This document shows positions 37,684 through 46,447 of a stretch of 64,000 nt of DNA, piece after piece. A program made the translations under genes and the position numbers. Every line of letters starts with the position of its first letter. The first letter of the stretch is position 1. The DNA lies in NCBI RefSeq assembly GCF_007995245.1, contig NZ_VCBA01000001.1:1-64000 (forward strand), read 5' to 3'. This DNA is from Tateyamaria sp. syn59 (GTDB lineage Bacteria > Pseudomonadota > Alphaproteobacteria > Rhodobacterales > Rhodobacteraceae). The notes beneath the pieces are model-generated. The model saw only the letters and a list, made by a program, of their open reading frames with translations, was not told the DNA's origin and did not search any database.

Positions 37684-38370
37684 TCGGGCTCGCCTCGGTG
37701 TGGGGCAATTGCGAGAATTGAGTTACGAGGCGTCTGATTTTGTCAGGGGGCAGGCTGTCCTCTCTTTACGATCTTTCCGTCTGAAGCCGTCTGGCAAACC
37801 AAAAGCGCAGGCAATCATTTTCCGACAGTTAACCTTGCGCGGCATCGTTACGCTTTGTCGGGGCCACACTCGGCGCTCAGTCAGGGCTCCTTAACATCGG
37901 CGGACGCCAATGGGGCTTTCTTCGGTGATGCGATGCGTTTGGATGTCTCTTTGAAACCCCTTGATATTTTGAGCGGCCGTTGCCGCACGCATGACTAGAT
38001 CTGCAATGTTTTGCGACACTGACAAAGCCGTACGGCCTGCACTTGCTTTGCGATGAGTCGATGGGCCGTATGCGGCCCCCATATCTAACATATCCAGACC
38101 TACACCGGCGTTTGTTCAGAAGACGCGTTTGACTCCGTTCTGAACGCGCGGCTTTTCAGACGGTTCGGAAATTTTCGGGGAAGTTTCGGAGAACTTTCAG
38201 GTCTTGGACGGCCCAAAACTTCATCTTCGTCTCAGCCGTTCTCGTGCTGCGATTGGGTTTTGAGTGTGGGCCAGACTGTTCCGTTTGCTGGCAGAGACCC
38301 CTTCAACATTTGGCGGCACCGCAGATTCCAGGGCTGTGGCCCAGACGAATTGATCCAAATGGAGACGACA
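37684..38370. other. Long intergenic region upstream of the unusual cluster
   Basis: Nearly 700 bases separate yebC from the first cluster gene. A short minus-strand frame (38091-37891) has weak codon bias and no start signal, so I do not call it. The striking part is 38164-38199, with three TTCGG boxes one helical turn apart. The stretch is long enough to hold a remnant gene, but I could not identify one. Confidence 0.5.
38164..38199 (+). promoter_or_regulatory. Three helically phased TTCGG direct repeats
   Basis: TTCGGAAATTT, TTCGGGGAAGTT and TTCGGAGAACTTT begin at 38164, 38174 and 38185. The spacing of 10 and 11 bases equals one helical turn, the arrangement recognised by OmpR/PhoB-type winged helices. 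They lie about 170-200 bases before the first cluster gene, and the cluster encodes such a winged-helix regulator (47206). Operator function is inferred. Confidence 0.4.
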
Positions 38371-40662
38371 ATGATCAACATCCGTGATGCCAAGACCGTC
38401 CGATACGCCAATGACACCCGGCTCGCCACGGTCTATCCCGACTTCTCCCAATCCGGCATGTGGTACATCGTGCCCGAGCCACTGTTTGCCAAGCGCACGG
38501 TCGCGGGTCGTGAGATCCCTGTGTTCAGCCTAGTGGAATACACCACGCAATCCGGCGACGTGATGGCCACCTGCACCTTTACCGTGCGGCTTGATGTGTC
38601 GCCGGAGGCGCTGGCTGCGGTGCGTGCGGCTATTCCCGGTGCAACATTTGGCCAGCTCGACTGGATTTCGAGCGCGGTGACAGCGACCTTTTCCATCGAA
38701 GGTCAGGAATATGTGTTTCTTGCCGAACCCAGCATGGCGGGCACCAACGAGGCGACGTTCATCATTCCCCTCGAAAGCCAGGCCATGGTCAACTTTTTCA
38801 AGGCCAATTTCGGGCCGAACGCGCCCGCCACATCCGGGCTGAGCATCGACTATGACGTGACCACGCTGGCCAAGCTGCAGGCCGTGAAGGCGACCGTGTC
38901 GTTCAACTCTGATCAGGCGTACGAGTACGAAAAGACGGTTGATGTCAAAAAGAACATGTGGGGGTCGGTTACGGAGCGCAAGACCACGATCCGCCAGTCG
39001 CTGAATGCGTCCGAGGCCGGATCGACCGAGATCGACTACAACATCGAAAACCCGTCTGAAGAGTTCAAGCGACGCATCGAAAACTGGGCGTTCAAGGCGC
39101 TTGAAAGCCTGGTGGATCAGGCAGTTGAGACAGCTGCCAATACGCTTGGGCCCGGCAACGCGGACCGGATGAGCGCGAAATTCGTGGCCTCGTTTTCCAA
39201 GGAATACAAAGAGAACCAGGTGATCGAGTGGGTGATCTCACCGCAACAGCAGCTGCCCGCGGACGAGATTAGCGCCAATTGGGGCGAGCACTATAGCACC
39301 GCGGATTTCCGGCGACTGATCACCAATTTCAACATCCTTGGAGACTTGAAAGATGCCGAGGTCGAGAGCGTGAATCTGTCGGCGGTGTATCACGGGACCA
39401 CGAAAACCCATGAATTCAAGCCCGGGGCATCCACCCAGTGGACTTTTGACGTCGACGGTCAGAAGGACGGCGGTGGCCACTTCGATCCCGAATACGAGTT
39501 TACCTACAAGGTGACGCTGACCGACGGGCAAAGCTTTGAGGTCGGGCCGGAAAAGACGGCGGACACCAACATCTCGATTGGGTTCTCTGATCTTGGGCTT
39601 GTGAAGGTCAATTTCAGTGGCGATGCGTTGGACTTCGATGTGATCGACAAGGTCGGCATCGACTTCATGTTCAACACGCCTCTCGGCGCGCCGAACGTGC
39701 GTAAATACGAAGAGATCACCAAGGAAAAAAGCGTCGCCAAGTTCAAAAGCGACACGTCCCTGCATCTGAAGAACTTCGATTACTACTACCGGTTGACCTA
39801 CCACGCGTCGGTGAAGCCGGGGGAGGAAGCGAAAGACGGCGGTGGTAGGGCGACCTATGTCATGGCCCCCATCGTCAACAGTGGCGGCAAGGCCAAGACC
39901 ACCGTCTTGCTAGAGGATCCGTTTCAGGAGGTCTCCTACGGCATTGTCACCAGTGACAGCAACGACAGCGACAAAAAGGTGGAAATTGAGCAGGTCCTGC
40001 TGACGGCCACCTATGATGATGACATCAATGGGATGAACTTCCGGGAGCAGGTGCAGTTCAAGACCGAGGACACGCAGTTCCAGGACATTACACTCCTGAC
40101 GGTGGACAATCCCAACGGCTCCTACGTGCGTCTGAATGGGCTTGTTCGTATCAAAGATGGCCCGAGCCAGCCGGTGCGCGACGTGTATGTGCCTGGGCGG
40201 TCGTCGTTCCTCGAATTTGTGCCCGGACGCCGCCAGTTTTCGGCCAAGTTCGACGCCACGCTTGTGGATTGGGAAACGGTGCAACTGGTCAAGGTGGATG
40301 CCTTTACCGTGCTGCCTGAGCAGGTGCTGAGCCGCCATTGCACGGCAAACGAGATTGAGCACAAGAAGGATCTCGTGCAGTCCATCTCGTTCGGTGCGCA
40401 ACCGAAGCAGGAGGATGGAACGCGTCTGCCGACGCCGGACCAGTTCTTTACCTTCTCTTACCCCGAAGGCCAAAGCCCGTCCTACTATTATGAGGTGACG
40501 TATTATCACGTCGGCAAAGCCGCCAACACGCATGTGGCGGAGGTCGAAGGTGATCTGGCAACAGTGATCCTGCCACGTGACGGCAATACCCCGGATCGAG
40601 TGGTTATGGAGGCCGTCGCGGACCGGCATGGTGCCTTCACCGTTCTGCCGGCGTTGCAGTAA
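38371..40662 (+). CDS. Cluster gene 1: 763-residue beta-rich repeat protein, unknown
   Basis: No signal peptide and no membrane helix are visible. Residues 1-325 are a separate N-terminal part with beta strands and a helical stretch around residues 225-265 (EFKRRIENWAFKALESLVDQAV). From about residue 334 the protein shows four similar units starting near 334, 428, 542 and 642. Each begins with an alternating strand such as VNLSAVYHG, VGIDFMFNT, VLLTATYDD or VDAFTVLPE, and contains a later Tyr-rich strand (YEFTYKVTL, YYYRLTYHA, YYYEVTYYH). This suggests stacked immunoglobulin-like sandwiches. ATG at 38371 has GGAGA five bases upstream. It is the first gene of the cluster, 21 bases ahead of the next. 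I recognise no family. Confidence 0.75.
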   Translation: MINIRDAKTVRYANDTRLATVYPDFSQSGMWYIVPEPLFAKRTVAGREIPVFSLVEYTTQSGDVMATCTFTVRLDVSPEALAAVRAAIPGATFGQLDWISSAVTATFSIEGQEYVFLAEPSMAGTNEATFIIPLESQAMVNFFKANFGPNAPATSGLSIDYDVTTLAKLQAVKATVSFNSDQAYEYEKTVDVKKNMWGSVTERKTTIRQSLNASEAGSTEIDYNIENPSEEFKRRIENWAFKALESLVDQAVETAANTLGPGNADRMSAKFVASFSKEYKENQVIEWVISPQQQLPADEISANWGEHYSTADFRRLITNFNILGDLKDAEVESVNLSAVYHGTTKTHEFKPGASTQWTFDVDGQKDGGGHFDPEYEFTYKVTLTDGQSFEVGPEKTADTNISIGFSDLGLVKVNFSGDALDFDVIDKVGIDFMFNTPLGAPNVRKYEEITKEKSVAKFKSDTSLHLKNFDYYYRLTYHASVKPGEEAKDGGGRATYVMAPIVNSGGKAKTTVLLEDPFQEVSYGIVTSDSNDSDKKVEIEQVLLTATYDDDINGMNFREQVQFKTEDTQFQDITLLTVDNPNGSYVRLNGLVRIKDGPSQPVRDVYVPGRSSFLEFVPGRRQFSAKFDATLVDWETVQLVKVDAFTVLPEQVLSRHCTANEIEHKKDLVQSISFGAQPKQEDGTRLPTPDQFFTFSYPEGQSPSYYYEVTYYHVGKAANTHVAEVEGDLATVILPRDGNTPDRVVMEAVADRHGAFTVLPALQ

Positions 40663-40683
40663 GAGCGGCGGGGGATTGGTGCG

Positions 40684-41649
40684 ATGCTAGAGACCTTTTC
40701 CATACCCGCCCCCGGCCACGGCGCTGCCCCGTTTTCGGGGTGGCCTTTGGGCCCGGGACGTCCGTTGACAGCGTTGGTGGCGGATTGCCTGGCACCCGCC
40801 ACAGACATGAAGTCGGTCCTGACCGCAAATGGCAGCCCGCTCGAGATCGGATTTGCCGCACAAGGCGGCACACCGCGCTACACGCTTGAGGCCGCGTCGC
40901 CCGACACACCAATGCTTGCCCGGGTCGGCGCGGTGCATGCGAGAGCACTTCGTCACGGACTTGCCTTGCCCTGCGACGAGAGATTTGTCGCGCTCCAGAG
41001 GGCTGCGCCCGATGCGCTCGAATTTGGTGCCTGGTTGGGTCTGAGGATGCGCGGAGGCGACGTCGCGCCCAAGCTATATATCGAGATGCCGCGCGATCTG
41101 GATCCGCAGCTCCTGCAGATCTCTGGCCATCCTGCCTGGCGGGGGCTGATGCCCCGTTTGGTGGGGCTGAGCGATGATACGGACGGTGGGGTCGTCACAG
41201 AGCTTTACTTTGGTGGCGCGCCTGCCACGCGCGGCGGGCTGAGCGGCCTGCTTCTTGAGGCTGGTTTCTACGACGTGCGCGCCGTGCCGCGCTTGTTCGA
41301 TCTGCTTCAAACGGTCAATCCCGGCGCCGCAGACAAGCGTTTGGCCTGCCACGATGTCGGTGTCAGTTTTGCCCATGGACCAGATGGCAAGCTGTTGGCG
41401 ATTTCCATCTTGCTCTACGCAGAGCAGGTGTTTGGCGGAGGGCCGAAACTGCGACTGCGCGTTGCGCGTCTGTTTGAATTGCTGGGCGGCAATCCGACTG
41501 CGTATCTGGCCGATACAGCGGCGGCGCCGGATCCCGCGCGGCATGGAATTCTAAGCCTGACGGTGACGCCGGATGGGACCATGGCTGCGCATATCGGCCT
41601 CAGCGCCGATCCCCTTTCTTTGAACATTCAACAGGAAAGATTGATCTGA
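40684..41649 (+). CDS. Cluster gene 2: 321-residue protein, possible PT-barrel fold
   Basis: The soluble product has no signal peptide. Five paired beta strands can be picked out, separated by helical stretches: LEIGFAAQGG/RYTLEA (about residues 53-69), AWLGLRMRGG/APKLYIEMP (115-135), PRLVGLSDD/GGVVTELYFGG (153-178), HDVGVSFAHGPDGKLLAISILLYA (222-246) and GILSLTVTPDGTMAAHIGLSAD (288-310). Five beta-beta units separated by helices are the plan of the ABBA prenyltransferase (PT) barrel, so a small-molecule-binding or transferase barrel is possible; this is pattern reasoning, not a motif hit. Its TGA overlaps the ATG of the next gene by one base, so translation is coupled. Confidence 0.7.
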   Translation: MLETFSIPAPGHGAAPFSGWPLGPGRPLTALVADCLAPATDMKSVLTANGSPLEIGFAAQGGTPRYTLEAASPDTPMLARVGAVHARALRHGLALPCDERFVALQRAAPDALEFGAWLGLRMRGGDVAPKLYIEMPRDLDPQLLQISGHPAWRGLMPRLVGLSDDTDGGVVTELYFGGAPATRGGLSGLLLEAGFYDVRAVPRLFDLLQTVNPGAADKRLACHDVGVSFAHGPDGKLLAISILLYAEQVFGGGPKLRLRVARLFELLGGNPTAYLADTAAAPDPARHGILSLTVTPDGTMAAHIGLSADPLSLNIQQERLI

Positions 41650-44600
41650 TGACCCAAGCTCCTTTTGCTGTCATGGCACAATATCCTTTCGCGGCCACGG
41701 CCAACCCGGCAAGCGACAACGTCCTGTTCAACACCCGCTTCACCGAAGTGCTGGAACCCGTGCAGACCGTGGCGCCGGGCACTGATTTCAGCCTGCATCT
41801 CAACGACGCCGGACGGTTGGATCTGTATACGGTCGGCACCGGTCAGAACGTGTTTCGGATGCGCCGGACGTCCGGCAAGGCCACTGAATATGACCGCGCC
41901 GATCTGGGGTTCGAGGCGCGGGCACTGGCCGTTTTTGATGCGCCGGGCAAGGTCAAGGGGGCCGATACGCCTGACATCATGGGCGTCGATCAGGCCGGAT
42001 CGCTGACGCTGGCCAGGTTCAATGAAGAGACGGGTGCGTATGTTCAGAAAGTGTCGCAACCTGAAAAGGCGAACGAGGTGCTGTCGCAGTTCAAGGCGGT
42101 GGCCTTGGACGATACGGTTTACGCCTATGTGGTGTTCGATGACGGAACGGTCGCCAACAACTATCTACAGTTGAGCGACGGGGCATGGGCCTCCGAACAC
42201 TGGGCACCCTTGTCGGCGCCGGGTGGCGGACCCGCGAAGGTGCTGAAGATCGCGACCTGTCAGAACAACATGCGCCAGAACGCGATCTATGCCATTTCGC
42301 CCGATAAATCCGTCTGGTTCGCCGACAGCCGCAACCGGTTCACCGAATTTCAGGATCTGGGGTTCCTGACGGTGCGCGACATCGCAGTCATCGAAGACAG
42401 CGACAACCTGCTGAACATCGTTGCCATCGGACATGACAACCAGACGTCCGATCCAGATGGGGTCTGGGTCAAGCGTCAGAAGAAGTATCCCTCGGAGCCG
42501 GGGCGGATCGAGTGGGACGACTGGCAAAAGATCTCGGACAGGGTCGAAGGCGAAGCGCTGCGCGTGTCGCTGGATGCAACCGGGCTGGTCACGATCTTCG
42601 TTCTGGGGGACGGAGAGGAAAACCGGCTGCACGTGATCCGTGAAATTCGGGATGCGCGGCGCGGCCGCACGGGTTGGACCATAGCATTCCCGCTAGGCAA
42701 TCCCGTGCCTCATGCTGTCTTTGCCGTGGCGCAGGACGCTCAGGATCTGGCCGAGGCGTTCCTGATCTCGACCGATGTGACGGGGGGGACGCAGGCCGTC
42801 ACCCGGTTCTGGCAGGACCCAAGCACGACGATCTGGTACTCAGAACATCTGCGCATTGCGCAACCCGACGAGGCCATCCGCCTGCCGGTCCATTCCGTCG
42901 AGATCACCGTGCAGGATGGCACGCAAGTGGCGCTGCCGGATGCCGGAGTGTCGATCAAATGCGACACGGCTGGCACCTTGCGGTTGAACGGCCGCAGCTA
43001 TCCGATGGGTCCGCTTGAAGCGCCGGTGCGGCTGGTAACCGACCCCGGCGGCGTGATCCGGGCCACGTTCGTGACCAGTTCGCTGTCGTCGCCGACGCTC
43101 GTGATGCGCCTCGATGGCATGAGCGAGGACGAGGCCATCACCTGCGAGATGAACGCCGATCTGCAGGACCGGCTGGGTAAGGTGACCGAGGATGAGCTGC
43201 TGGCCCAGACCAAAGCCAACGGCGAGCCGCTGGTGCCGGGCACGACCGAGGATGAGCGTAAGGCAAACGCGCAAGCCATGGCCGAGATCAGCCAGAAGAC
43301 GATGTCGCTTGGCAAGCCCCAGGATCAGCTGCGCCTGATGTCACAGACCCCCTATCTGTGGGGTAATTCGCGACCCGGACCGCGTTACCATTTCCGGGCG
43401 CGCGACGACAATCCGGCGCATCTGGACCTGGCCGCCATCCCCGAACAGCATTGGCGCATCCGCTTTCCCGATCAGGGCAGCGTGCGCGTCGAGGACATAA
43501 CGCCCGATGAGGCGCATGCCACCCTGAGTGCCGCCGCCAACAAGAACACCCTGCCCGATGATGGGGCCTTGAGATCCTTGGGTCTCGGCCAATCCATCGG
43601 GGAGTTTTTCGGTGATCTTTGGCAGGCAGTGAAAAACGGAGTGGCCGAGATTGTGGAGGGGCTGAAAGAGATCGTGGTGACCACGATCATCGACCCGATC
43701 AAAAAGATCGTTTCAGCCGTCAAAGCCGTTGTTAAACTTGTCATCGACGGTATCGAGTATCTGGTTGAGCAGACGATCAAGCTCATCCAGCAGGCTTTTG
43801 ATTTCCTTGAAGGCATTTGGGCCAAGCTCAAAGCGTTCTTCGAGGACCTCTACAAATGGCTCGCCTTCCTGTTCGACATCAAGGACATCGCGCGCACCAG
43901 TGAGGCCGTGGAACATATGATCGAGGTCGGCATCGACTTTTCGATTGTGGCGGTCAAACACATCCGCGGTCAGGTCGAGGAGGGGCTGAACACCATCTCG
44001 GACCGGGTGAAGGAGGCGATGGACGCCTGGGCCAAGGACCTTGCGGGGGAATCGTTCAACTCGTTCTCCAACAAGGACCAGACCCCCGCTGACAAGGCGC
44101 GCGCGGACGATCTTTCGGCCCACAATCCGGTCGGGGGTGCGTTCCGCGACAATTACCAGCAGGCGCGCGATCCCTCTGGAGCGCTGGCCGGGCAGGCGTT
44201 GGCCTATGAGGATGACACCGCGCTGGGCGAAATCATCTCGACCCTCGATCAACTGAGCCAGAACTTTCAGTTCGGTGACGGCAAGCAAGCCTTTGACGAT
44301 GCACTTGGCTATTTCAGAAAGATCGGGTCAAGCCGCGGTGACATGATCAATCTGGCGATGGCCGGGATGGTCAAGGTACTGGAGGCGGTGTCATTGACGG
44401 CCATTGCGCTGGCGCGCGGCGTGATTCTGTCGATCTTTGATCTGCTGATCCTGCTTTTGAAATTGGTCAAGCGAGCCGCGACGGCGGATATCGAAGTGCC
44501 GATTGTCGGGCCGATCTACAAGTTCTTCACCGGCAAAGATCTGACCTTTCGCGTGACCGGCCTGATGGCGTTGCTGGTCGCTGTTCCGGCCACCATCGGG

Positions 44601-45422
44601 TACAAGGCGGGCACAGGTTCGGCGCCGTTTGCGGATCAGGCCGCCGTCGATGAATTCAAACGCAGTGTGACTGTCGAAAGCTTGGCGCAGTCTGCCGGGT
44701 TCAGCGTCAGCAGCGGGACCTTGGCCAAGGCCGGCAAGACGGTCGGTGTCAGCCGCACGGTCAAGAAGGTCATGCAATGGTGCGCCTTTGGCACATTTGT
44801 CTTCCGCATCTTTGTCGAGCCGCTACAGAACATGATCGTTGGCGCCAAGCAGCTTGCAAATATCAACTCGGGCCCAGGCATCAGCAAGATCAAGGTTTTT
44901 AATTTCGGAAACACTGTCACAGGGCTGGTGGGCGCGTGTACCTGGATTTTGAGGCTGTTGTCTTCCGTGTTTTCGGCGCCGTGGTTGAATTCAAGTGATG
45001 CGCCCGCGCCGGGCTGCGGGTCCGGCAAGGCCTATGGGGCAATTGTCTGGATCATGCAACTCGCATTGGGGCCGGTGTTGGGCGCGATCCTGTGGTTTGC
45101 CAAAGTCGTCTTTGACAAGGACACCGGGGTTGTGAACATCATCCGACTGATCATTTGGGGGCTGGTGCACACCGTTATGGTCATTGCGCAGGCCATCGCC
45201 GGGGGCTTTTCCTCGGGCCTGGCGATTGCGCGGGGCATCATTTCGCCCATCGTCGCGCAGTTCTTCTGGTTTGGCCTTCTCAAGGAGGTGTCAAAGCCGA
45301 CAAAGACCATTTCGATCTGGGCGGTTGCGGGATGCTCTATTCTGGGCATGGGAGCCAATGCCGTTATGATGGCCATTGAGGCCAGCGCCGACGACGAGGT
45401 TGCGGTTGCCCATGCGGTCTGA
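41649..45422 (+). CDS. Cluster gene 3: 1257-residue propeller-like plus helical membrane protein
   Basis: Three parts are visible. Residues 1-400 form repeating beta blades with DxxG turns (HLNDAGRLDLYTVG, GVDQAGSLTLARF, VFDDGTVANNYLQL, ISPDKSVWFADS, SLDATGLVTIFVLGDG), like a lectin or tachylectin-type propeller. Residues 415-500 look like an Ig/carboxypeptidase-regulatory-like domain (VEITVQDGTQVALPDAGVS). From 650 to 790 runs a series of long amphipathic helices (FFGDLWQAVKNGVAEIVEGL onward). The last 350 residues hold about seven hydrophobic segments near 908-940, 969-985, 1042-1066, 1090-1112, 1128-1155, 1164-1211 and 1221-1243. No signal peptide. A pore- or membrane-inserting effector is one reading. 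A strong terminator follows. Confidence 0.8.
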   Translation: MTQAPFAVMAQYPFAATANPASDNVLFNTRFTEVLEPVQTVAPGTDFSLHLNDAGRLDLYTVGTGQNVFRMRRTSGKATEYDRADLGFEARALAVFDAPGKVKGADTPDIMGVDQAGSLTLARFNEETGAYVQKVSQPEKANEVLSQFKAVALDDTVYAYVVFDDGTVANNYLQLSDGAWASEHWAPLSAPGGGPAKVLKIATCQNNMRQNAIYAISPDKSVWFADSRNRFTEFQDLGFLTVRDIAVIEDSDNLLNIVAIGHDNQTSDPDGVWVKRQKKYPSEPGRIEWDDWQKISDRVEGEALRVSLDATGLVTIFVLGDGEENRLHVIREIRDARRGRTGWTIAFPLGNPVPHAVFAVAQDAQDLAEAFLISTDVTGGTQAVTRFWQDPSTTIWYSEHLRIAQPDEAIRLPVHSVEITVQDGTQVALPDAGVSIKCDTAGTLRLNGRSYPMGPLEAPVRLVTDPGGVIRATFVTSSLSSPTLVMRLDGMSEDEAITCEMNADLQDRLGKVTEDELLAQTKANGEPLVPGTTEDERKANAQAMAEISQKTMSLGKPQDQLRLMSQTPYLWGNSRPGPRYHFRARDDNPAHLDLAAIPEQHWRIRFPDQGSVRVEDITPDEAHATLSAAANKNTLPDDGALRSLGLGQSIGEFFGDLWQAVKNGVAEIVEGLKEIVVTTIIDPIKKIVSAVKAVVKLVIDGIEYLVEQTIKLIQQAFDFLEGIWAKLKAFFEDLYKWLAFLFDIKDIARTSEAVEHMIEVGIDFSIVAVKHIRGQVEEGLNTISDRVKEAMDAWAKDLAGESFNSFSNKDQTPADKARADDLSAHNPVGGAFRDNYQQARDPSGALAGQALAYEDDTALGEIISTLDQLSQNFQFGDGKQAFDDALGYFRKIGSSRGDMINLAMAGMVKVLEAVSLTAIALARGVILSIFDLLILLLKLVKRAATADIEVPIVGPIYKFFTGKDLTFRVTGLMALLVAVPATIGYKAGTGSAPFADQAAVDEFKRSVTVESLAQSAGFSVSSGTLAKAGKTVGVSRTVKKVMQWCAFGTFVFRIFVEPLQNMIVGAKQLANINSGPGISKIKVFNFGNTVTGLVGACTWILRLLSSVFSAPWLNSSDAPAPGCGSGKAYGAIVWIMQLALGPVLGAILWFAKVVFDKDTGVVNIIRLIIWGLVHTVMVIAQAIAGGFSSGLAIARGIISPIVAQFFWFGLLKEVSKPTKTISIWAVAGCSILGMGANAVMMAIEASADDEVAVAHAV

Positions 45423-45429
45423 TCCTCAC

Positions 45430-45466
45430 ATCCCGCCCCGCGATGGATCGGGGCGGGATCGTTTTT
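45430..45466 (+). terminator. Strong intrinsic terminator inside the cluster
   Basis: ATCCCGCCCCG and CGGGGCGGGAT form a perfect 11-base stem with an eight-base loop, followed by CG and five T. It starts eight bases after the gene 3 stop and separates genes 1-3 from genes 4-8. Confidence 0.9.
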
Positions 45467-45487
45467 ACCAGAAAAGTGGATTTAACG

Positions 45488-46381
45488 ATGTCGATAGATG
45501 AGGCCGCCGATACGCTTGTTCTGACCTACAACGTATGTTGGGAGGCGATGACCCACACCTCTGGTCGCGGGTATTGCGGGCCGATGTGCCAGGCCTGTCC
45601 CATCGTGCCGGGCCATGAAAAGCTGACCGAATGCGCGCTGAACATGGCGCAGTGTATTGATGCATTACCGTCACGGCTGGGCGTGCCGAACTATGCCTTT
45701 ATCGGGCTGCAGGAGGCGAGCCGCTTCTGGGAGTTGACCTACCATGCGCCGCGTACGCTGGCGCGGATGGAGGCGGTGCATGGCAAGTCGCGGCAGGAAA
45801 CCATCGCCTGCTTCTATGATCCCGAGCGGTACTACATGACCCATGAACCCATCGAGAGTGCGCTGAGTGGCGGGCGCCCCTTTCAGATCCTGATCTGCGG
45901 TGAGACCGAAGGGGACGACGGCGTGATTTTCGTCAATGTGCACAATGGTCATGGCGCTGAATACGGGTTCGACCTTTTGACCGAAAAGCTGAGTGAGGCC
46001 ATTAAGTGGCGCACCCTGAGCCCTGCTGAGCGTGGGTACCGGATCATTGTGACCGGGGATTTCAATGAGGCAGGGTGGGACTGGTCGCGCGGTGTCTTGA
46101 CGAGCCGGTCATGGCGCCCGTTTGCGCAAGCGGACATCGCGACCGAGGTGCATATCGGACCGGAACAGCCCTTTAGCTGCTGTCAGACAAACACGGGCGG
46201 CAACTGGAACGCGCCGGGCGGTGGCATCGCCAAGGGCAACCGTGCAGGCGACTACATTTTCGACAGTCATGCACCCGCAGAGGTACGAATCCCGCCCAGC
46301 TTTGACCCGGCCTACACCCAATCGGACCATTTGCCGGTCATAGCGCTTTTGGATGCGTGCGCGAGGCAGGATCAGACGTGA
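45488..46381 (+). CDS. Cluster gene 4: endonuclease/exonuclease/phosphatase-fold enzyme
   Basis: The 297-residue protein has the complete EEP catalytic set: TYNVCWE (Asn15), IGLQEAS (Glu76, metal ligand), NVHNGHG (His152), VTGDFNEAG (Asp191 and Asn193) and SDHLPV (Asp280, His281). The fold covers DNases, inositol phosphatases, sphingomyelinases and deadenylases, so the substrate is open. An unusual Cys-rich insertion (CWEAMTHTSGRGYCGPMCQACP, five Cys in all by residue 44) follows the first strand and might bind metal. No signal peptide. The ATG at 45488 is preferred to one at 45443, which lies in the terminator. Confidence 0.85.
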   Translation: MSIDEAADTLVLTYNVCWEAMTHTSGRGYCGPMCQACPIVPGHEKLTECALNMAQCIDALPSRLGVPNYAFIGLQEASRFWELTYHAPRTLARMEAVHGKSRQETIACFYDPERYYMTHEPIESALSGGRPFQILICGETEGDDGVIFVNVHNGHGAEYGFDLLTEKLSEAIKWRTLSPAERGYRIIVTGDFNEAGWDWSRGVLTSRSWRPFAQADIATEVHIGPEQPFSCCQTNTGGNWNAPGGGIAKGNRAGDYIFDSHAPAEVRIPPSFDPAYTQSDHLPVIALLDACARQDQT

Positions 46382-46390
46382 GCGCGTGCG

Positions 46391-46421
46391 GGACGCTGCC
46401 CGGTGCGGCGCCCCGTTTTTA
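46391..46421 (+). terminator. Probable weak terminator after cluster gene 4
   Basis: GGGACGCTGC-CCGGT-GCGGCGCCCC forms an imperfect GC-rich stem followed by GTTTTT. It lies ten bases after the stop of gene 4. Confidence 0.5.
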
Positions 46422-46447
46422 AGTGAATTGAAAACAAGACGGAGCCT

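Noticed and set aside
37891-38091. Short minus-strand frame in the cluster's upstream region
   Set aside because: No ribosome-binding site, no recognisable motif and poor codon bias; could be a remnant but cannot be supported.
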